Below are positions 1-7,610 of a stretch of 16,328 nt of DNA, in pieces. The DNA lies in the NCBI GenBank assembly GCA_015520475.1, contig WAQA01000172.1, positions 1 through 16,328 of the forward strand, written 5' to 3'. The notes under the pieces are model-generated. The model worked only from the letters and a program-made list of their open reading frames with translations. It was not told where the DNA came from and did not search any database. Every line of letters begins with the position of its first letter. The stretch's first letter is position 1. A program made the position numbers and the translations under genes. Source of the stretch: Candidatus Bathyarchaeota archaeon (GTDB taxonomy: Archaea > Thermoproteota > Bathyarchaeia > Bathyarchaeales > WAQA01).

Positions 1-111
1 AGTATCTCTCCTCTTCTGTGTGGTGGTTGGTTTTGGGTTTGGAGGGTTCTGGAGATCTGTGGAGGTGTGAGCTTCTGCAATGACAAGATTAAAAGAGCCT
101 GCTGTGATAGG

Positions 112-176
112 TTCCCTCTAGGAAGCTCCCTGCAAAGACTAGGAGCAATTCGGTGAGACCTCGATTTTATGCGAGG
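112..176. other. Cluster of three small stem-loops in otherwise unassigned leading sequence
   Basis: The first 166 bases contain no gene I can recognise. Bases 1-70 are rich in G and T and are open in several frames without a recognisable product. Three short perfect stems follow one another: TTCC/GGAA (112-115 with 121-124), GCTCC/GGAGC (125-129 with 142-146) and CCTCG/CGAGG (159-163 with 172-176). The last stem spans the stop codon of the minus-strand gene ending at 167. This could be a 3' processing or termination structure for that gene, part of an unrecognised RNA, or chance. Confidence 0.2.
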
Positions 177-832
177 GCGGCTCTCTTAATGGAGAGGTAT
201 CCGTTACTGTTCCGCCATACAGTTTCAGCTTCGATTATACGTATCCTCCTTTTAAAGAAGGGGGCGTAGAGAACAAAAGTTTCGTATTCTCCTCCCTCAC
301 CAACTATCGAAATGTTATATCTCCTATTTAACTCTATAAGGTCGTTTAGGGTTTTAGGGTCTATATGTCTTCCAAGCCACTCTCTGTTGAACCCGTAAGC
401 GTAGACACCTACAATTATAACGTCAAATTTTAGGGATATGAGTTCTTTCATCAGTTTAATTGGATCTTCATGCCAGATGGGCGTTATGGATCTGATTCCA
501 AGCTCGTTGCATATCCTCTCTATCCTGTTCTTTTGGTAGCTTGATGCAACGGCTCCTGAGATAACTCCGTCTACATTGAGGGTTGATAAGACATTCTTTA
601 AGTCTTCAAGTTCCTTCTCTTTTTCGCCGCTTGTCTGAGCCTTTATTAATGGTATGCCTGCGGCTTCGGCGAAGAGATCTGTGAGGTGAATGTTTGGGTA
701 ATGAAACATCCAACTGTCATCTCTAAGCGGGATCATAGTTACCAGATACTTCACTTCCATCCCTTTTTCTAGAATCCTGTGGAGGGCGAGGGCTGAATCT
801 TTACCGCCGGATATGAGGGCTGCTAGACGCAT
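167..832 (-). CDS. Diphthine-ammonia ligase-like ATP pyrophosphatase (Dph6 / COG2102 family)
   Basis: This is a 221-residue cytoplasmic protein of the PP-loop ATP pyrophosphatase type. The adenylation loop SGGKDS lies at residues 8-13, and the family signature GEGGEYET lies at 178-185 near the C-terminus. The spacing and length fit the single-domain archaeal Dph6 family. That family amidates diphthine on elongation factor 2, using ATP and ammonium, in the last step of diphthamide synthesis. The ATG at 832 follows AGGAGAGAT, a fair ribosome-binding site. The gene lies 22 bases downstream of the geranylgeranyl reductase gene on the same strand, so the two are probably co-transcribed, although no metabolic link between them is obvious. 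The fold and motif assignment are secure. The diphthamide substrate is inferred from the family and not shown by this sequence. Confidence 0.82.
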   Translation of the reverse strand: MRLAALISGGKDSALALHRILEKGMEVKYLVTMIPLRDDSWMFHYPNIHLTDLFAEAAGIPLIKAQTSGEKEKELEDLKNVLSTLNVDGVISGAVASSYQKNRIERICNELGIRSITPIWHEDPIKLMKELISLKFDVIIVGVYAYGFNREWLGRHIDPKTLNDLIELNRRYNISIVGEGGEYETFVLYAPFFKRRIRIIEAETVWRNSNGYLSIKRAALA

Positions 833-854
833 ATCTCTCCTTTTCCTTTTCAGA

Positions 855-2213
855 TTAACCTATACTCCTCTTTGCATTCTCAAATATCTGTTTCACTTTC
901 TCTTTCCATGAGGGAAAATCTCTTGGTTCTTTTGGATAATCCTTGTAGAGCGACTTAACCTCCCTAGATATACTTACCATCTTAATCAGCTTCTTTAGGA
1001 GGGGGAGCTTGCCGAATCCTACAAATACTCTCCTTGTTGCTTCGGTGATGTTTAACTTAACATCCTCCCCCATGCTGACGTGGAGAACATCTTCCTCCCT
1101 CAACAGCCTATATTTCATTCCATAATTCAGATCCTCATTATCTAATCCTTGGAGGAATATTCTGAATACGTCCAATCCAGCCTGTTTGGCTCCATAAGAA
1201 CTCATATATCTCACGTTTGCATTCCATAGAGACTCAACGCCTAAATCTCCTTTTTCCATGGCTTCAGTAAGTGTCTCCCCGGCTATTCTCCCCCCAATCA
1301 TGGAGGGGCCCATTCCACCCCCATGTATCGGGTTGACATGGCAGGCTGCATCTCCAATAAATATGACGCCGTTCCAGACTATGGAGCTCAGCGGCCGCCT
1401 CGTTGGAACGAGTCCTCCTCCCTTATGGATTAGAATGGAATCTTCAAATAGGGGGCTTGAGAGCACGTATTTATATAACTGTCTCTTTGGGTTCGGAGAT
1501 TCCGGGGTTGCTATAACGCCTAATCCAACATTAACCTTTTCCCCTCTCTCTGGAAATATCCAGTAGTATCCTCCTGGAGCAACCTCAAGGTTCAAGTATA
1601 TCCTGCAGAAGTCTCCATCTTCAAGTTCACTCTTTAACCTTCTAATCTCTCTGTAGCATGCTATTAGATCCGTCTTATCAACGTTTGTTTCGATACCTGA
1701 TTCTGGAGGGAGCTTACTACGTATAGCTGCCGACATCCCGCTTGCGTCAATAACCGCTTCGCTCTCAACCCTGATTTTCTCTCCAGATTTAACGTTTATG
1801 GCTTCGACTCCTCTGACGAATCCACCGTTGATTATAGGTTTAGAGACGAATGTGTTGTCGATTAGGGTTACATTAGCGTCTAAAGCCTCTTTCAGTAGCC
1901 TCTGTCCGAAGGAATGTCGATTTACTATGAAGCCGTGAAGCCCTTCACCGACAACCCTGAAAATGGAGTGTGTATCAGGCGAATAAACTTTAACTCCTAA
2001 AATCTTTCTTTCAAGCTCATCTCCGCTGGGATACTTCAAGCCTAGAGTGTCAAAGTGATGTCTGCCTATGGCGTCTCCGCAAACCTTATTTCCAATCTCT
2101 CTCTCAGACTTACAGTCTATGAGGCAGACGTTAAGTCCAGCTGAAGCAGCTGTTTTTGCAGCTGTGCATCCTCCTGTACCTGCACCTACAATGACGACGT
2201 CGAATCTTTCCAA
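855..2213 (-). CDS. Geranylgeranyl reductase family FAD-dependent oxidoreductase
   Basis: This flavoprotein belongs to the family that saturates geranylgeranyl chains of archaeal lipids, including digeranylgeranylglycerophospholipid. Counting from the upstream TTG at 2246, the FAD-binding GAGTGG is at residues 21-26. The family motif KVCGDAIG, with its conserved cysteine, is at 54-61. The YxWxFP-type segment GGYYWIFPERG is at 225-235, and the second FAD motif GDAACHVNP followed by a Gly-rich run is at 298-312. I prefer the TTG at 2213, giving 452 residues beginning just before FDVVIVGAG, for two reasons. It has GGAGG at 2229-2225. In addition, the TATA-like box at 2266-2257 would start transcription near 2236, downstream of the TTG at 2246. 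The longer start cannot be excluded. The substrate within the family (lipid, menaquinone side chain or other prenyl chain) cannot be told from sequence, since archaea carry several paralogues. Confidence 0.85.
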   Translation of the reverse strand: MERFDVVIVGAGTGGCTAAKTAASAGLNVCLIDCKSEREIGNKVCGDAIGRHHFDTLGLKYPSGDELERKILGVKVYSPDTHSIFRVVGEGLHGFIVNRHSFGQRLLKEALDANVTLIDNTFVSKPIINGGFVRGVEAINVKSGEKIRVESEAVIDASGMSAAIRSKLPPESGIETNVDKTDLIACYREIRRLKSELEDGDFCRIYLNLEVAPGGYYWIFPERGEKVNVGLGVIATPESPNPKRQLYKYVLSSPLFEDSILIHKGGGLVPTRRPLSSIVWNGVIFIGDAACHVNPIHGGGMGPSMIGGRIAGETLTEAMEKGDLGVESLWNANVRYMSSYGAKQAGLDVFRIFLQGLDNEDLNYGMKYRLLREEDVLHVSMGEDVKLNITEATRRVFVGFGKLPLLKKLIKMVSISREVKSLYKDYPKEPRDFPSWKEKVKQIFENAKRSIG

Positions 2214-2256
2214 TCGAAGCAGCGCCTCCAAACCAGGATGATACAACCAGTTAATC

Positions 2257-2266
2257 TTAAATTATA
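2257..2266 (-). promoter_or_regulatory. TATA-like box for the geranylgeranyl reductase gene
   Basis: On the minus strand this reads TATAATTTAA. Transcription would be expected to begin roughly 25 bases downstream, near 2236. That leaves a leader of about 23 bases containing GGAGG before the TTG at 2213. The assignment rests on position and base composition only. Confidence 0.4.
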
Positions 2267-2276
2267 CAGTAATAAA

Positions 2277-2286
2277 CAATTTAACA
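2277..2286 (+). promoter_or_regulatory. TATA-like box for the fucosidase gene
   Basis: The sequence CAATTTAACA lies in the 111-base divergent spacer between the geranylgeranyl reductase start (2213) and the fucosidase start (2325). A start site about 25 bases downstream would give a short leader of roughly 15-20 bases. The match to an archaeal TATA box is only moderate. Confidence 0.3.
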
Positions 2287-2324
2287 ACTCTAAGATAAAT
2301 CAGCTGTTAAAAAAGGAAAATTAA

Positions 2325-3533
2325 ATGGTTTGTGGGGGTCTAAAGTTGGGTAAGGAATGGTTCAGTAAGGCTCGTTTCGGAATGTTTATACATTGGGGGA
2401 TATATTCCATACTTGCGAGGGGGGAGTGGATACGTCTAATTGAACGTATACCCTCGAGAGAGTATGAGGCGTTATCATGGAAGTTTAAAGCGGAGAAGTA
2501 TAACCCTGAAGAGTGGGTTGAACTGGCTGAGCATGCTGGAATGAGATATATGGTTCTTACGACGAGGCATCATGATGGCTTCTCCCTCTTTGACAGTGAA
2601 GTATCAGATTTTACAGCTCCAAAGACTGGTGCAAAGAGAGATCTAGTAGCTGAGTTTGTTGAGGCATGTAGAAAGAGAGATATGAGGATAGGCTTCTACT
2701 ATTCGCTTCTAGATTGGAGATATCCAGCATATTTCTTGGGGCCTGAGAAGGATCCTGAGGGGTGGAGAGAATTTGTAGAGTATGTGCATGTGCAGGTGAG
2801 AGAGCTATGCACAAATTATGGGAGGGTGGATATTCTCTGGTATGATGGTGGATGGCCTTGGAAGGCTGAGGATTGGCGGGCGGCTGAGCTGAATGCTATG
2901 GTTCGGAAACTGCAACCTGACATATTAATAAATGATAGGTCCGGGCTGCCTGAGGACTTTGACACGCCGGAACAGCAGATAATTCCTTCTAAGGATCCGA
3001 AAAGGATGTGGGAGGCATGTATGACGATGAATGATAGCTGGGGATACTCAGCTGGAGATAAAAACTGGAAGTCTACAAGACAGTTGATTCACGCCCTTGT
3101 ATACTGTGCAAGTGGAGGGGGAAACCTCCTATTGAATGTTGGACCTAAAGCTGACGGTACTATTCCACTTTCTTCTGTGAGAAGGCTTAGGGAGATAGGT
3201 AGGTGGATGAAAGTTAACGGTGAATCCATATATGGCTCTGAACGTTCCAATCTGAGGGGCTCTGCTGTTGGACCTGTAACGGTTAAGGATGGAAGAGTAT
3301 ACGTTCACGTGCTTCGATGGCCAGGTAGAGAATTTACAGTGACATGCATAAAGAATAGGGTTCTATCCGCTTATATTCTACCAACCAAACAGGAATTAAC
3401 AGTTATACAGGAGGGTGAGCGGATAACCCTTAAAGGCCTCCCTAAAAGGCCTCTTGATCCATATGATACTGTGATAGTGTTGGAGTTGGATGGTGATTTG
3501 GAGGCGCTTCCTCTTCACAGATATGTTCCCTAA
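2325..3533 (+). CDS. GH29 alpha-L-fucosidase
   Basis: This 402-residue protein resembles glycoside hydrolase family 29 throughout its catalytic barrel. Visible elements are RFGMFIHWGIYS (18-29), the substrate-site RHHDGF (81-86), the strand ILWYDGGWP (170-178) whose Asp174 is the expected nucleophile, and the WE-x-CMTMNDSWGY segment (229-241). Glu216 in TPEQQ is a candidate acid/base residue, but that position varies in GH29. A short C-terminal beta-rich domain follows from about residue 315. The enzyme should release terminal L-fucose with retention of configuration. No signal peptide or membrane segment is seen, so it probably acts inside the cell on imported oligosaccharides. The ATG at 2325 has a weak ribosome-binding site. 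A TTG at 2346 (residue 8), preceded by GGGGGT, is a credible alternative start and would begin MGKEWFSKARFG. The YjbQ gene follows after 22 bases. Confidence 0.88.
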   Translation: MVCGGLKLGKEWFSKARFGMFIHWGIYSILARGEWIRLIERIPSREYEALSWKFKAEKYNPEEWVELAEHAGMRYMVLTTRHHDGFSLFDSEVSDFTAPKTGAKRDLVAEFVEACRKRDMRIGFYYSLLDWRYPAYFLGPEKDPEGWREFVEYVHVQVRELCTNYGRVDILWYDGGWPWKAEDWRAAELNAMVRKLQPDILINDRSGLPEDFDTPEQQIIPSKDPKRMWEACMTMNDSWGYSAGDKNWKSTRQLIHALVYCASGGGNLLLNVGPKADGTIPLSSVRRLREIGRWMKVNGESIYGSERSNLRGSAVGPVTVKDGRVYVHVLRWPGREFTVTCIKNRVLSAYILPTKQELTVIQEGERITLKGLPKRPLDPYDTVIVLELDGDLEALPLHRYVP

Positions 3534-3555
3534 AATGACTTAAGGAGATGATCAT

Positions 3556-3984
3556 GTGAGGTTCTATTTTAGAGAGGTATCCCTGAGAACTGGAAAGAAA
3601 ATTGAGATTGTAGATGTAAGTGATAGGATTCGTGATGCTGTTGGAGAAAGCGGAATCGATAATGGCCTCGTAAACATATGGGTTCCCCATTCAACGGCTA
3701 CCATAACGGTGAACGAGAGAGACGTGGATCTCTGGGAAGACATACTTGCAGTTCTAGAGAGGAATGTGCCGGTTAAAGGTGAATACCGTCACAACATTAA
3801 GTACGGATGGATCCCTGACGAGCAGAACGCTCATGCGCATATAATAAGCTCAATAATAAAGCCTAACGTTACAGTTCCGCTCTCGAAGGGGAGGATGCTT
3901 CTGGGCACTTGGCAATCGATACTCTTCATCGAGATGGATGGACCTAGACAGCGGACAATACTTGTTCAAGTGATGGGAGAGTAG
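3556..3984 (+). CDS. YjbQ family protein (secondary thiamine-phosphate synthase family, UPF0047)
   Basis: This 142-residue protein matches the small single-domain YjbQ family (about 135-140 residues). The conserved PHSTATITVNE is at residues 44-54, NAHAH at 91-95, LLGTWQ at 115-120 and DGPR at 128-131. The histidines and Glu54 fall where this family keeps its conserved polar pocket. Bacterial members have been reported to have weak thiamine phosphate synthase activity, but the true role of the family is unsettled, so the name should be read as a family label. The GTG start at 3556 is supported by AGGAGATGA, which ends about five bases upstream. The gene lies 22 bases after the fucosidase gene and could share its transcript. 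It converges on the RNase Z gene with only five bases between the two stop codons. Confidence 0.85.
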   Translation: MRFYFREVSLRTGKKIEIVDVSDRIRDAVGESGIDNGLVNIWVPHSTATITVNERDVDLWEDILAVLERNVPVKGEYRHNIKYGWIPDEQNAHAHIISSIIKPNVTVPLSKGRMLLGTWQSILFIEMDGPRQRTILVQVMGE

Positions 3985-3989
3985 ATGAG

Positions 3990-4931
3990 TTAACCTTCGA
4001 TCTCCAAGTGATTCCTCGATATTGGAATCTGCACCCTCATAAAATCTCTGGCTATAGTGGCTTCTGGAAAGATGGATTTAGCCTCATGAAGCAGAGTCTC
4101 CGGTTTCCTATACCTTGCACTTATATGCGTTAACATTAAGAATCTCGCATTAGCTCTCTTAGCGATCTCAGCTGCCTCCTTAAAGGTTGAATGTTTCTCT
4201 TCTAATGCTCTCTCAGCTAAGTCGTCAGCGAATGTTGCTTCATGGATCAAGAGATCCGCGTCTCTGGATAGTCTCGCCACGTTGTCGGATGGTCTAGTGT
4301 CTCCTGTATAAACTATCTTCCTTCCAGGACGCGGTTCACCTAGAACTTCATTAGGTCTTATAACCCTTCCATCTGGAAGGGTTACTTCATATCCTCTCTG
4401 GAGCATTCCCCATAATGGTCCCTTCTCCACGCCGAGGGAGAGAGCTCTCTCAGGATTGAACTTTCCTGGCCGCGGCTTCTCAGCTAGGGCGTAAGTTAAG
4501 GATGGAACTGTGTGATCGCCAAAGACGGCTATTAACTCGTATCCTTTCCCCTCACATACTCTTCCTCCACCTGTAACTTCATAGATCTCCAATGGGAAAC
4601 TCAATGAGAAATGTACAGTTTCAATTATGGACTCGACAAATGCTTTTACGCCTGTAGGCCCGTAAATCTGTAGGGGCTTATCCCTGCCTAGGAGCGACAT
4701 TGTCTGGAGTATTCCTGGCAGCCCTAATATGTGATCTCCATGCATATGTGTTAGAAGAATCTTCATTTTACGGTTGAATCCTACCTTAGCAATTATCATC
4801 TGCCTCTGAACTCCCTCTCCACAATCAAAAAGTAAGACCTCCCCTTCCCTCTTTACTGCTACAGCCGGTAAGGAACGATCCCTTGTAGGTATGCTTGCAG
4901 ATGTCCCTAAAAAGATAACTTCCAAACTCAT
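3990..4931 (-). CDS. rnz: Ribonuclease Z (tRNA 3'-processing endonuclease)
   Basis: This 313-residue metallo-beta-lactamase-fold nuclease has the length of the short form, RNase Z(S). The metal-binding THMHGDH lies at residues 61-67 (His62, His64, Asp66, His67). His140, Asp211 in YTGDTRPSD and His269 in LTHIS complete the expected two-zinc site. KHSTF at 246-250 is the catalytic HST-type loop. The region 156-175, with KFNPERALSLGV, corresponds to the exosite and core segment that contacts tRNA. The enzyme cuts tRNA precursors after the discriminator base to allow CCA addition. The ATG at 4931 is preceded by GAGAGGTTAAG, which overlaps the end of the methyltransferase gene only two bases upstream, so the two are probably translationally coupled. 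Its partner gene also acts on tRNA. Confidence 0.95.
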   Translation of the reverse strand: MSLEVIFLGTSASIPTRDRSLPAVAVKREGEVLLFDCGEGVQRQMIIAKVGFNRKMKILLTHMHGDHILGLPGILQTMSLLGRDKPLQIYGPTGVKAFVESIIETVHFSLSFPLEIYEVTGGGRVCEGKGYELIAVFGDHTVPSLTYALAEKPRPGKFNPERALSLGVEKGPLWGMLQRGYEVTLPDGRVIRPNEVLGEPRPGRKIVYTGDTRPSDNVARLSRDADLLIHEATFADDLAERALEEKHSTFKEAAEIAKRANARFLMLTHISARYRKPETLLHEAKSIFPEATIARDFMRVQIPISRNHLEIEG

Positions 4932-4933
4932 TC

Positions 4934-5974
4934 TTAACCTCTCACGAACACAGATATCTCTCTCGTTAATCTTCTATGAACATAGACGAAGTGGGATTCT
5001 AAATGTTTAAGCCCTATCTTCTCTCCTATCTCGCTTATCCTGATTGTGTGTGGAGCTGCGATGCATATAATTCCGCCGATCCTAATTTTGTCGGCGACAT
5101 CTCTCATAAAGGTCTCGATCAAGTCCTTCACTTCAATCCCGAAGGTCTTCGCCGAGAAACCGTATGGAGGATCCGTTACGACGGAGTCTACGGTGGAGTT
5201 GGAGATTGGTAAGTGACGTGCGTCAGCAACCGCCAATCCTTCAACATCTAAACCATAATACCTCAGATTTTTAAAGGATCCCCTGATCATCCTCCTATCA
5301 GCGTCGAAGCCTAGTATTCGACATCCTATTAAGCCAGCTTCAATTAGAAAGCTTCCTGTTCCGCAGAAAGGATCCATAACTAGGCTTCCTTCTACTGGAC
5401 GTGAGAGGTTAACCATGCACCTCGCCAATTTGGCTGGCATCGCTGTTGGATGGAAGAAAAGTCTCTTTCTAGGTCTTCTATTAACAAATTCTTTTGGGTT
5501 TATCTCGGCGAGGAGCATTCCTAGAATGAAGACGCCGCCAGTTAATATTCCAATTAATGTTTTGTCCGGTTTTTCCAGCCTCACTTTCGCACCTTCAGTC
5601 TTTCTAAGTATAATCCTTCCTATCTCTCTTTCAAGCTTTAATCTGCTGATTTCAGGGGAGCTCCCTCTAATTCTCCTCACACGTACAGCAAAGCTCTCTC
5701 CTCTACCAATTAAACCGTTAATATTTAGATTTTTTACTTCTGTGTAGATGTTGTTTATCTCTGCTTTACATCTGAGAAGTTCTAAGCCGCATATCCTAGT
5801 TAACGCTGCCCTCGCCCGTATCGAGTCTACACATTTTAAGGAGGAGTCAACCCTCAGAATCTGCGGGAGAGTTTCCAGTAGCTTATACTTGTATCCCTCA
5901 GCTCTTAAGATGGAGAGAACTTCGGATGTTGGGAGGGTAGGATTCTCCCCTGAGAGAAGAAAGAATAACTTCAC
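4934..5974 (-). CDS. tRNA (guanine(10)-N2)-methyltransferase, archaeal Trm-G10 / Trm11 type
   Basis: This 346-residue enzyme has an N-terminal THUMP region (about residues 45-157), which binds tRNA, followed by a Rossmann-fold methyltransferase domain. FFHPTAM is at 173-179, the S-adenosylmethionine motif I DPFCGTGSFLIEAG at 201-214, and the catalytic amino-methylating motif DPPYG at 268-272. The ending with RRLTREISVFVRG is typical of the COG1041 family. The expected reaction is N2-methylation or dimethylation of guanine-10 in tRNA. The start is a GTG at 5974, preceded by GATGAT as a weak ribosome-binding site. It is the first usable start codon after an in-frame stop. The gene lies between HMG-CoA reductase (36 bases upstream) and RNase Z (2 bases downstream), consistent with one transcript. 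Confidence 0.92.
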   Translation of the reverse strand: MKLFFLLSGENPTLPTSEVLSILRAEGYKYKLLETLPQILRVDSSLKCVDSIRARAALTRICGLELLRCKAEINNIYTEVKNLNINGLIGRGESFAVRVRRIRGSSPEISRLKLEREIGRIILRKTEGAKVRLEKPDKTLIGILTGGVFILGMLLAEINPKEFVNRRPRKRLFFHPTAMPAKLARCMVNLSRPVEGSLVMDPFCGTGSFLIEAGLIGCRILGFDADRRMIRGSFKNLRYYGLDVEGLAVADARHLPISNSTVDSVVTDPPYGFSAKTFGIEVKDLIETFMRDVADKIRIGGIICIAAPHTIRISEIGEKIGLKHLESHFVYVHRRLTREISVFVRG

Positions 5975-6010
5975 TGCATCATCTTTCCATCTACTTAGAT
6001 GATGTTAAAT

Positions 6011-7288
6011 CTACTGCCTTGAACATTTGGCTTTAAGTTCTTCAATTATCTCTTTAGCCCTGTCAATTCTGATCTTTCTCTCCTCAACCATCCGTTCAGC
6101 AACTATATCTATCATTTCACCTTTGGCTCCAGCCATTATCGCTATGTTTCTTGCGTGTAGTGACATGTGTCCTCTCTGGATTCCTTCATGGGCTAATGCT
6201 CTTAAGGCTGCTAGGTTCTGGGCTAAGCCGACGGCCGCCATAACCTCCCCCAACTCCCTCGCCGTTTTAACTCCAAGTATCTTGAGGGCTATCTTAGCTA
6301 TTGGATGGACCTTTGTAGCTCCTCCTATTATTCCAACGGCCATAGGCAGCTCTATTGAGCCAACAAGATCTCCATCTTCATTCTTCTCCCATACACTTAA
6401 AGGTAGATATCTACCTGAGATCGCTGCGTATGCATGGGCACCTGCCTCTATAGCTCTATGATCATTGCATGTCGCTAATGCAACAGCTATTATTCCATTT
6501 AGTATTCCTTTGTTATGTGTTGCAGCCCTGTATGGATCCGCAGCTGCGAACTCGTATGCTTCTATTATTCCGTCAACAACTTCTTCTCCTCCAACAGCCT
6601 CCTTGGCCACAACTGTCCAAGCTCTAGCTAAACGTTTAGTAGCAAGGTTTGATATTATTCTCAAGTAGACTCGGCCGCCCGTTATCCTTTCAATCATCGG
6701 CGCGACTGCTTCAGCCATAGTGTTGACGGCGTTTGCTCCCATAGCGTCTCTACAGTCAACTAATAGTTCAGATATGACCATCGGCCCAGTTCTGGCGTGG
6801 ATAACCTTCACTTCCAGGTCCTTTGCTCCTCCGCCGAGGGAGACAAGTACTGGATCCTGCTCGTTAGCCTTCTTCAGTATCTCTTCCTTCGCTTCTAGAA
6901 TGGCCATCTTAGCCCTGTAAGGATCTTTCACCTTAACTGTTTGGATCTGTCCTATCATCACAGGTTCTGTGCTGCTTGTGTGGAAGCCGCCTTTCACTCT
7001 AGCCATTTTAGCGCCGTAACTTGCAGCAGCTACAACTGAAGGTTCCTCAATAACCATTGGAATCAAATAATCCTTGCCATTAATTAGAAAGTTCACTGCG
7101 ACAGCCATGGGCATAGGCATCACGCCTATAACATTCTCAATCATTCGATCTGCGAGGTCCATATTCAATGATCCCGTGGTCTGCAGCATCTCAACCTCTT
7201 CATCACTTAATCCTGCAAACTCCTTAACTTTCTTTAATCTCTCCTCAGGAGTTAACTTGTAGAAGTTAGATATTCTGGATGTCTTCAT
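6011..7288 (-). CDS. Class II hydroxymethylglutaryl-CoA reductase
   Basis: This 425-residue enzyme makes mevalonate from HMG-CoA, the committed step toward archaeal isoprenoid lipids. The motifs match the class II form known from Pseudomonas mevalonii (428 residues): ENVIGVMPMPMAVAVNF at 51-67, EEPSVVAAAS at 81-90 with the catalytic Glu, DAMGANAVNT at 181-190, THNKGILNGI at 257-266 with catalytic Lys260, and GHMSLHARN at 373-381 with catalytic His374. No membrane anchor is present. The ATG at 7288 has a strong site, GAGGTAAT, ending four bases upstream. It is the first gene of a unit continuing into the tRNA methyltransferase and RNase Z genes. Most archaea use class I reductase; class II in archaea is known in Archaeoglobus and Thermoplasmatales and is usually attributed to transfer from bacteria. 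The cofactor preference (NADH or NADPH) is not determined here. Confidence 0.95.
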   Translation of the reverse strand: MKTSRISNFYKLTPEERLKKVKEFAGLSDEEVEMLQTTGSLNMDLADRMIENVIGVMPMPMAVAVNFLINGKDYLIPMVIEEPSVVAAASYGAKMARVKGGFHTSSTEPVMIGQIQTVKVKDPYRAKMAILEAKEEILKKANEQDPVLVSLGGGAKDLEVKVIHARTGPMVISELLVDCRDAMGANAVNTMAEAVAPMIERITGGRVYLRIISNLATKRLARAWTVVAKEAVGGEEVVDGIIEAYEFAAADPYRAATHNKGILNGIIAVALATCNDHRAIEAGAHAYAAISGRYLPLSVWEKNEDGDLVGSIELPMAVGIIGGATKVHPIAKIALKILGVKTARELGEVMAAVGLAQNLAALRALAHEGIQRGHMSLHARNIAIMAGAKGEMIDIVAERMVEERKIRIDRAKEIIEELKAKCSRQ

Positions 7289-7326
7289 ATAGATTACCTC
7301 ATAGAGGAGATATTGTCTTTTGAAGA

Positions 7327-7337
7327 TAATAATTTAA
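7327..7337 (-). promoter_or_regulatory. TATA-like box for the HMG-CoA reductase unit
   Basis: The minus strand reads TTAAATTATTA. A start about 25 bases downstream, near 7308, would leave a leader of roughly 20 bases containing GAGGTAAT before the ATG at 7288. The geometry fits an archaeal promoter. Confidence 0.45.
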
Positions 7338-7486
7338 CGAGGTTCCATAATAATGGATTGTAAGATGTTTCTTATTGTTGGGGTGAATGTTGATCTATTC
7401 TGGTGGTGTATGTGGCCCGCCTGAAACATGATAGTCTTAAGGGTTCTTTGACTGGTGGGTATGCACTGTCTTAGATGAACTAAGCG

Positions 7487-7495
7487 TATAAATAT
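7487..7495 (+). promoter_or_regulatory. Distal TATA box candidate for the aIF2-beta unit
   Basis: TATAAATAT is the best TATA match in the intergenic region and is preceded by TAAGCG. Transcription would begin near 7515 and leave a leader of about 130 bases, including the direct repeat at 7538-7600. Confidence 0.4.
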
Positions 7496-7537
7496 GGCGT
7501 ATGCATTAATGAGATGTATGGGATGATGGGTGGCAGA

Positions 7538-7600
7538 TCCTGTTGGAGACGCTGGAATATTTGGTTGAAACCATCTTCTCCTGTTGGGACAATTGAATAT
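7538..7600 (+). repeat. Imperfect direct repeat flanking a small dyad upstream of aIF2-beta
   Basis: The first copy (7538-7560) reads TCCTGTTGGAGAC, then four bases, then GAATAT. The second (7579-7600) reads TCCTGTTGGGAC, then four bases, then GAATAT. The copies start 41 bases apart and agree at 19 of 23 aligned positions, with one single-base gap. Between them lies the dyad TGGTTGAAACCA (7562-7573). The pair sits just upstream of a proximal TATA-like box, so it could be a double operator. If the distal promoter is used, it would instead lie in the mRNA leader. Confidence 0.45.
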
Positions 7601-7603
7601 GCC

Positions 7604-7610
7604 TTAATAT
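7604..7610 (+). promoter_or_regulatory. Proximal TATA-like box candidate for the aIF2-beta unit
   Basis: TTAATAT follows directly after the second direct-repeat copy. A start about 25 bases downstream, near 7632, would give a leader of about 12 bases that still contains GGTTGATGATG before the ATG at 7645. It is an alternative to the distal box at 7487. Confidence 0.35.

Noticed and set aside
1258..1566. Open frame antisense to the geranylgeranyl reductase gene (102 codons)
   Set aside because: It is contained within a strong gene and has a Pro/Ser-rich composition without recognisable domains or a good ribosome-binding site.
6027..6461. Long open frame antisense to HMG-CoA reductase (144 codons)
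   Set aside because: It is the opposite-strand shadow of a certain gene, has Ser/Ile/Ala-rich composition and no family features.
7405..7460. Possible box C/D RNA around CCTGAAACATGATAG (D'/C' like)
   Set aside because: No acceptable C box lies about 12 bases before the CTGA, and the terminal D box would be CTGG. The match is too weak.
7517..7605. Possible tRNA because of GGTTGAAACC resembling a T-arm
   Set aside because: The T-loop is far too short, and no acceptor, D or anticodon stems with the right spacing can be drawn.
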